Below are positions 62,201-64,000 of a stretch of DNA of 64,000 bases, one piece after another. The translations under genes were made by a program, and so were the position numbers. Numbering within the stretch: position 1 is the stretch's first letter; each line of letters opens with the position of its first letter. Origin of the DNA: Paludibacteraceae bacterium. GTDB lineage: Bacteria > Bacteroidota > Bacteroidia > Bacteroidales > Paludibacteraceae. The DNA is taken from positions 1-64,000 of the forward strand of contig JAFTZQ010000005.1 of assembly GCA_017464475.1 (NCBI GenBank), given 5' to 3'. The notes beneath the pieces were generated by a model. That model was not told the origin of the DNA. It worked only from the letters and a program-made list of their open reading frames with translations, and ran no database searches.

Positions 62201-64000
62201 GGTGAACCGCGAGAGCCGCAAGGCATACGTCTTTGTGCAAGGAAGCTCGCAATCACTCGGATCGATCGAGGCGCGCGACGGCGTCTATGTCTATGGCTCG
62301 CTGCCGACCCACTTCACCGACACAGCAACGGCTACACCTATAGTGGAAGGCTCGACCGAAAAAGAGTTCACCGACGACGAGTGCCAGAGGTTCGTCAACT
62401 ATGTGCGGGCATACGAATCCGGAGTGGCTGCTTCGGGTGCGTCTTCCTATATCACCTCTGTCCGCATAGAGGGCGACCCCTTCCAGACCGGCTTCCTGCT
62501 CGACGGATTTGTGATCACCAACACGACCAACGCTCATACTACGCCGGTTATTATCAACAATGACTTGTCTGCGGTTCGCAACTGCCTCCTTGTCAATAAT
62601 AAAGTGGAGGGTCACCCGCTGGCGGATGTGCAGAAGGGCTTGCTCTATAACTCGCTCATCTATGGCGACTCGGCTTCGACACTCGTGCGCGTGGGAGCCA
62701 ACGGTCTGGCACTCAATAATACCATCGTCTCGGAAATAGAGTCGGTAACGCCGATCGATACCACAGAGGCAAGAGCCGGAGCGGTGCGGAATAATATCTC
62801 CCTCAACTCTCAACTATCAACTATCAACTGTTTTGCGCCCTATATGACGGCGAAGAACCCCTATACGCTGCCGTCATATCTGACGAATAATCCTTCGCTG
62901 GCATACCAGCTATACGAGCGTTCGGATAGTATCAATGCGGGCTTGGCATACAATGACCTGCCTGCGCTCTTCGACGACTACAAGGCGGATCATACCATTG
63001 ATTTCAGCCGCGACCGCGACGTGCTCGGAAACCCGCGTCTGATAGGCACTACCGTCGATATGGGTGCACTGGAGGCTTGGTATATCGCGCCGAAGACGGC
63101 AGTGGAGATCACTGCCATTACCAATATCGTCGGCCCTGGTGCTTCTTCCGGCAAACCCACCGCTTTCACTAATAACTACGGCGGAAACAACTACCCGCAT
63201 CCGGGATCCGTGGTCTATCTGATGGATTCGGCGGTAATGACCATGCAATATGAGAATACCGATTTCCGGGACTTGAAGGAGAATGACATTATCTTCAATC
63301 CGGGATACATGCTGCTCTCTTCGGGTGCGTCGTTCTACGGTAACGGGCATAATGTACAGCTCGCCTATGTGGCGGCGGAGAAACGCTTCGTTAACCAGCG
63401 CTACTCCATGACCGCATGGCCGTTCGACTATGATATCCAAAATATCACGGTCTCCGGTAACCCATTCCCCGTAACTCCCCCTTCAGGGGGCTTGGGGGCT
63501 CCCTTCACCACCTATACCTACAATGGTACAGCTCGTTCGGCGAAAGACTATGTCTTCCAATCGGATAATTCGGATCTATGGATACGGATCGATACTACGA
63601 ACCGTAGTGCGACCGAGGGTTATTTGATGGACTTCGGCTCCGTCATGACGGATACCACGCTCCGATTTACCTCTTTCGCTCCTTCCGCCGGACAGTACGT
63701 CTATGTGGAGGATACGGACGACAAGGAGATCTATCTCACCCAGTACGACCACCGCGATCCTTCCGGGGCGGGTACCGGATTCAATTTCACCCGCCAGGAA
63801 GATATGGGATGGAACATGAAGGGTCTGCCTTGGCTCGTGTCGGAATACCGTACCGATACAATCTTAGAGGACGAGACTTATCTCCGTCAGATGTATATCC
63901 CGCATGTGTTCTACCGGATGGACGGTGCGGTTAATTATGCGATCAATGGCGACCAAGTGATCCCTGACCGCTCGTGGGATAAAGGAACGGTACTGCCGAT
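50208..64000 (+). CDS. Giant beta-helix surface protein, C-terminus outside the window
   Basis: The frame is open from GTG 50208 (AAAGGAG at 50194-50200) to the right edge: at least 4597 codons, spot-checked at many points along its length. TTG at 50211 is an alternative start. The signal peptide (GFVLLIILNVCACVCAHAQ) is followed by repeated modules. Each begins with a pattern such as YVTPNGAGKMDGSSWDNA, then AID/LQ..A, an IAAGTY-like strand and YGGF. Then come right-handed parallel beta-helix rungs (NCIVxNN, GGGIYVxxG), as in polymorphic outer-membrane or pectate-lyase-like repeats. Module starts are seen near 50300, 52110, 53530, 53940, 56720, 58140, 60600 and 62075. Residues coded at 54850-55240 look like a beta-sandwich carbohydrate-binding insert. 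About 53750-56550 is clearly A/T-richer. It is probably an adhesin exported by type IX secretion; the sorting domain would be beyond the window. Confidence 0.92.
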   Translation, partial: MLLRNRGNIVGFVLLIILNVCACVCAHAQTDTIRYVHPNGAYEKDGRSWANAKNKVQDAINDLHEYLTTNHLTSGSVYIAAGTYVPTESTESSGGSMLNTSFKIYSGIHVYGGFNPDDPESKPEDRIMANDKKQSENWSDQSGIGTTSGTEIASQWDFKYKTILSGNHSTTPPTFTFDSIRGRFNTAYPASSFHVVWFATNGKYEGAGVNDSTAGHYCPLEHPASVDGCVISSGNAATKSTTLREHTAYGGGVYMVGNSYLRNCIVERCNATMRGGGIYADGGGVIEFCYVQTCQTTGVGVYEGYGGGVCIDQDGSIGHSHITNCAARCGGGLMIAHIPGEYPWEKRGSEPSQYAPFTAACVVNNNTASAEGGGIYLANGGTVNHATVCANNCIGPDVTYYGRRHGRSGGIYVRNCGMIFNSVFWGNRCDVNNDIQFASVRQRISDGYQTFVYHSAFMNHDITDWTGVTKERVFSLDKNNMPSKGSISNHPCFFHPSVNPNNWAEHDHDAQIYGAGVFLHLTASGIPGPRIWHLTSYSAIDQKGVQVSEAVQNVSPWLIHAHTDYGVVSNPYEPSSTLGALVRKPDPITYVLVEPQGLEGRKGGEKIPTLFIDPNRPGVYDEDGVFLPQDKEGNSWDTPICDIGEAVEFFRKCFKDADPSNRYYRLPKQDGTNDSVDYRTVQILVKEGTLTTVGPGNYVNKNLRTAAIVTYGHMRFYGGYPGDLTGTETEGRNPHAYRSTITANVTGISGEQGYINNSAHLFALVNADSVVVDGFTLRDANTHGVYSATAANDGGGVVVNNSTIDPSRRIDMVGNQLRNCVIANCTSHLGAGIYVNGEWSKTGGEICYAELKVTNTIIRNNKASVSYEATTTNGGGIVTANGRAYICLDHCDIVNNAGDAFLADNRYTDGTTMAYRGFIRMDNSLVFSNGTKVLDDYTQLGKTGNGDVTSAEADGQAHVYGTYNMFDADLASKPNGFFSSGYSLLSIDGFVPAGVTSKLTDDKASLPADSANRHNAALFTRSDVTAKTYPSFINPMRTIGNSPSGDKALYGGTASYTPMNTNPCVNAAHVNGYKPIENYDRTDVITRDRGGAPDLGAVENTDLPPSGTVLYVTPNGAGKMDGSSWDNAIAGNTVYVLNEIAGPALATGDQIDAESNRVLDSGGNPILTTNSKYNGGWGRVWFTDKQIGATSTTTITKTWTTEKNVYDDGTKVGDEDILQNNVESESSNTVNVPGSAPGGFVAGYDYDPRYPYGEISGASRSFWRANPYHNGTDWNNASDYGNRNAFINACNAAGWINNTRAERYVGGLQYAVEMASAYNKAHKDSVQVWVGAGTYNDYKGFVMRDSVTVLGGFPANKYKAPGMSERQALMDTVLNIPKSKPAEKLDAADYETILQISDINPDSTENHLLAKRAVKYWDDDYSYTEQTQTTQYEYYNRTIVHHYKAQMDSIPGPPDQDTYMKYANMTAGTPTLCVTKTNSHKGSVVNGFQYYTFGEASDGKDCWNMKYPAKTYYVADIVNDGNANDKERNIYDPETNEQLTGTDAKYKGNWIFIGNGSLTDLVLWQDLSNVPKGKYQISVDIAGGYRNAWKSKDTTMMFFRVYDADNTICAEVNIKTRGSYANNDNADNNRNMAYRHVLTFHQPTTGPMRIAVEVEDGVRNLATNIKDASLKQYATEDGGDPDPIPCEYKYEQGCSGNAYGGRNPNRREFWLSNIQIRPYVEAETYVLDETEDSSVENDEVPHEDPVISKTKTYTRQTHRTPLRKRVLTMPDVCVPTYGAGSVGDPASSNRGKYGDDLSHTHRVFGPSKAKRSSWKNADFVREDPNYVEYNEANWDGFTIRHGLIHEEGMGHGGGAGVNMYEGAHLRNCIVINNMSKSGRVKGGGIYCDGATATIEGCFVLNNISTKQNANTTQNQVFSGGMFLYEGTCFNSLFANNYSFGSAGGVGFCVGKFYNNTIAYNTCDLNESGHINGGAISVATESTPNLFVANTIVYGNKGMAMRERTESAYQGKNLIHPFINCYIQTDVAFTQETYRDNIINYSDGKYGKGNVLLQEGPSAATTPFVADFNELGNYVAGRAASLNDFRLRDDVPCVNHGTEEFAGDLLDVLERKHSKTEAQVKEMPIYKSVEAAQLPDNDVAFAKRVQDCQIDMGAYEFNAAYSIKPDTTTHPGQAIYYVTFNAPGGDASASSPANAACKQKLQQVLDAAGRYKYALMTENRYNKGATTVGDKTTIDDFVAQEPNKYWTVEVWLEGDNTNSTTSDTYGAYYTPTRSTKNGTNGYQDNTLDYSFIVPHGVQLKGGYTSDFTGRDPLTYRTVLSGNIISNTGAEGQTYHVVTFTNDLFDTDENKMDDGGQLAVMTDAKDRAVLDGLFIEDGYANASDDEGRIGGAAVVTDFAHVRNCVIRNNDAAGEGGGLYLKPYALVSGCIIRDNSANIGGGIYVESPERPSNDSLAYVYASTICANTATASAGGIWFDNTYVRVNSTALWHNEANDNANVSGVFSRSSSETKYPFNFCAVESRRLEGQANVELSPRETEGVRWDRTDSFLIHNIQYYPIEMSSTLSRAGMTYRSWRDELAVFPTLDTVDIAGVSRLGWTATGEERGYAWGSDQLITKNNDFIEIGARAINKNYAINVDENYVMRRLYVMHTDLINSEAARALQDNAEDTPSAHMYRQMGSCILNPFHRLGDAFDYVIAARKKNAEKYRGMVFEIYIEQGTYYPYHNAYGEQDQVRNNTFLVPEALYVIGGVDSRPDSHWYGQEGFYDEFSGQSYGDTTVNVTVAGYEIKAASRDEIRIRDKDHRPMRDNNLNSVIEPWELERQTILSGNAVAGEDFTHVYHVITMNADSLHVGPQPYKYRSVEVKDGRRILSDPIPFDRPDLFHEESEYSILARTTEFDGIQITGGYANHLDASDTLVNKYVKNTYFRGGGIFVDGFWTAEMQSDKPNMTEAAKYNIPIIVENCFFNDNMAANGGALYSNGGIYMYGCHFTQNYSQGPITKLDQKFIPWSSGGCIATNALCDISNSLFANNEARRGLYPLTKEAEEDIPDADARQGFGGVISAAAQAYLRAVNCHFVRNKAVAFPAIYNFWANNHYHGDATHSRTDSMQFAFNCIFWGNEVFEVEDIGKLENVEAPDSTAIKDFNLKYKGSRAGVFHYDSQIWGRYEKYYHEYDSLYHYWTSLDRGEERDTFHTATIDKLMQLRAVGDSLEGMFFCSYRQGYGPTGMRPNKDGYLLTQDEQRAFVDPRKMDVKTRQINPFVSIENYDSLFTYVHGNNNVIINRLNTATDGPNFKQPTFVAGIDGYMQNADWLQARMNITTDQGWGSLSQTVKRGIGWYITSYTGSTHYATKEEATAAALAELQKTNPSATAEDVKEHVIPISGIPVATFDDTQAYPGAMYNWLARRYGAYTSQVNPPLPLKDQQYMAFTRTNSDTETSGVMNRISRNPRMGIEDVFIDMGVYEYQYVQLDLEGRDIDTMWVATKEKGAAHDGITWESPTTDLQYAIDMLMSSRNNHDKYVCFLGDEEGYFTPNNVLNNRRTFMISSTSLEPLLPDSAEADTDYGVKSLTFLGGYSYDVKNAQRDPVSNPAILSMPDIGIQSQRNQLFVVEDMNRQWEQANYLGQSTTHDTIVIPITFDGLTFINPYSTRAMGDGEGLLSNNGGAAIYYRWQRAYDEEAGTGTITHNMDFALRPDTATVDGTLINLPKLTISNCTFMDNGDWTVKAAQRSPAVRIDHGGGSSLIVNSLFHSNAGEPIYAHKETGGPNLVSVPNDVTIINSTFALNGGHITLESDHNEVHNSLIWLDDLVHDTTTMLQFGPDTAATLWGRGSDEDKNRLGITDSVTHNAFWGCFRAGDALHHNDSLSTENNNVTEGPGFVLPFVTAANSEQRRERNFRLNPSTKTSNQANGDIYTSRVLFRYPVAERPALDTQFDLAHKPRLSGGGLERGAYECLAQIQRVLYVRAEAMDGDGSSWEKAFGQGQLQNAIDAAAVYTYLNQGAVNRESRKAYVFVQGSSQSLGSIEARDGVYVYGSLPTHFTDTATATPIVEGSTEKEFTDDECQRFVNYVRAYESGVAASGASSYITSVRIEGDPFQTGFLLDGFVITNTTNAHTTPVIINNDLSAVRNCLLVNNKVEGHPLADVQKGLLYNSLIYGDSASTLVRVGANGLALNNTIVSEIESVTPIDTTEARAGAVRNNISLNSQLSTINCFAPYMTAKNPYTLPSYLTNNPSLAYQLYERSDSINAGLAYNDLPALFDDYKADHTIDFSRDRDVLGNPRLIGTTVDMGALEAWYIAPKTAVEITAITNIVGPGASSGKPTAFTNNYGGNNYPHPGSVVYLMDSAVMTMQYENTDFRDLKENDIIFNPGYMLLSSGASFYGNGHNVQLAYVAAEKRFVNQRYSMTAWPFDYDIQNITVSGNPFPVTPPSGGLGAPFTTYTYNGTARSAKDYVFQSDNSDLWIRIDTTNRSATEGYLMDFGSVMTDTTLRFTSFAPSAGQYVYVEDTDDKEIYLTQYDHRDPSGAGTGFNFTRQEDMGWNMKGLPWLVSEYRTDTILEDETYLRQMYIPHVFYRMDGAVNYAINGDQVIPDRSWDKGTVLP

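Noticed and set aside
50208-64000. Several separate beta-helix genes rather than one giant gene
   Set aside because: The same reading frame was found open at all points checked between 50208 and 64000, with no stop or new signal peptide at module borders.

Overview
The window looks like a chromosomal segment of a Bacteroidales bacterium (Bacteroidota). The evidence is the repeated promoter signature TAnnTTTG with a TTTG box about 20 bases upstream, A-rich start regions with few Shine-Dalgarno sites, and typical gene families: TonB receptor plus DUF4249 lipoprotein, PorX-like regulator, GldE-like protein, DUF5606, DUF3575/OmpA and Mfa/FimA-type fimbriae. A gut or oral lifestyle is only inferred. 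I see no rRNA, tRNA, CRISPR array, transposase or integrase.

Layout. (1) 1-7060, minus strand: a partial secreted protein coupled to a small protein with a type IX-like C-terminal domain, then a TonB-dependent receptor/DUF4249 pair. (2) 7150-22440, all minus strand: an accessory island. It holds a DUF4143 ATPase, a RhuM-family gene with an in-frame miniature copy, seven small unrecognised genes (three of them paralogues), a tight five-gene operon (NurA-like, HerA-like ATPase, Hsp90/GHKL-type ATPase, radical SAM protein, unknown protein), a truncated DUF1016 gene, a winged-helix ORF and a Fic gene. The five-gene operon is the best candidate for an undescribed defence-like system. (3) 22579-41210: mostly housekeeping genes (ClC channel, obgE, adk, HU, rhomboid, EEP hydrolase, PorX-like, RluD-like, PASTA, gpmI, smpB, GldE-like, DUF5606, Nif3, zinc-ribbon, CPBP). 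(4) 41211-64000, plus strand: a 6TM-AraC regulator preceded by a G11 tract and enclosed by roughly 320-bp inverted repeats, then a fimbrial cluster (DUF3575/OmpA, fimbrillin, Mfa2-like anchor, a further lipoprotein) and a giant beta-helix surface protein (at least 4597 codons) that runs off the right edge.

The second notable layer is repetitive DNA. There are four copies of a roughly 120-nt multibranched palindromic element (A) at the 3' ends of minus-strand genes. There are seven copies of a second element (E) with fixed ends (GTAAGGC...GCATTTTCG) and terminal hairpins whose stems covary. Heptanucleotide arrays (NNCTGAN and others), 11-nt arrays and C/G-rich hairpins occur between genes and also inside reading frames, where they add residues to ObgE, a PorX-like protein, SmpB, a TonB receptor, a CPBP protein, Nif3 and the giant adhesin.

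The region 41.2-44.0 kb combines large inverted repeats, promoters facing outward across both repeats, and a homopolymeric G tract that controls an upstream start. This suggests phase-variable control of the fimbrial cluster. The whole reading was done by eye: family names rest on recognised motifs, and all novelty statements need database searches.
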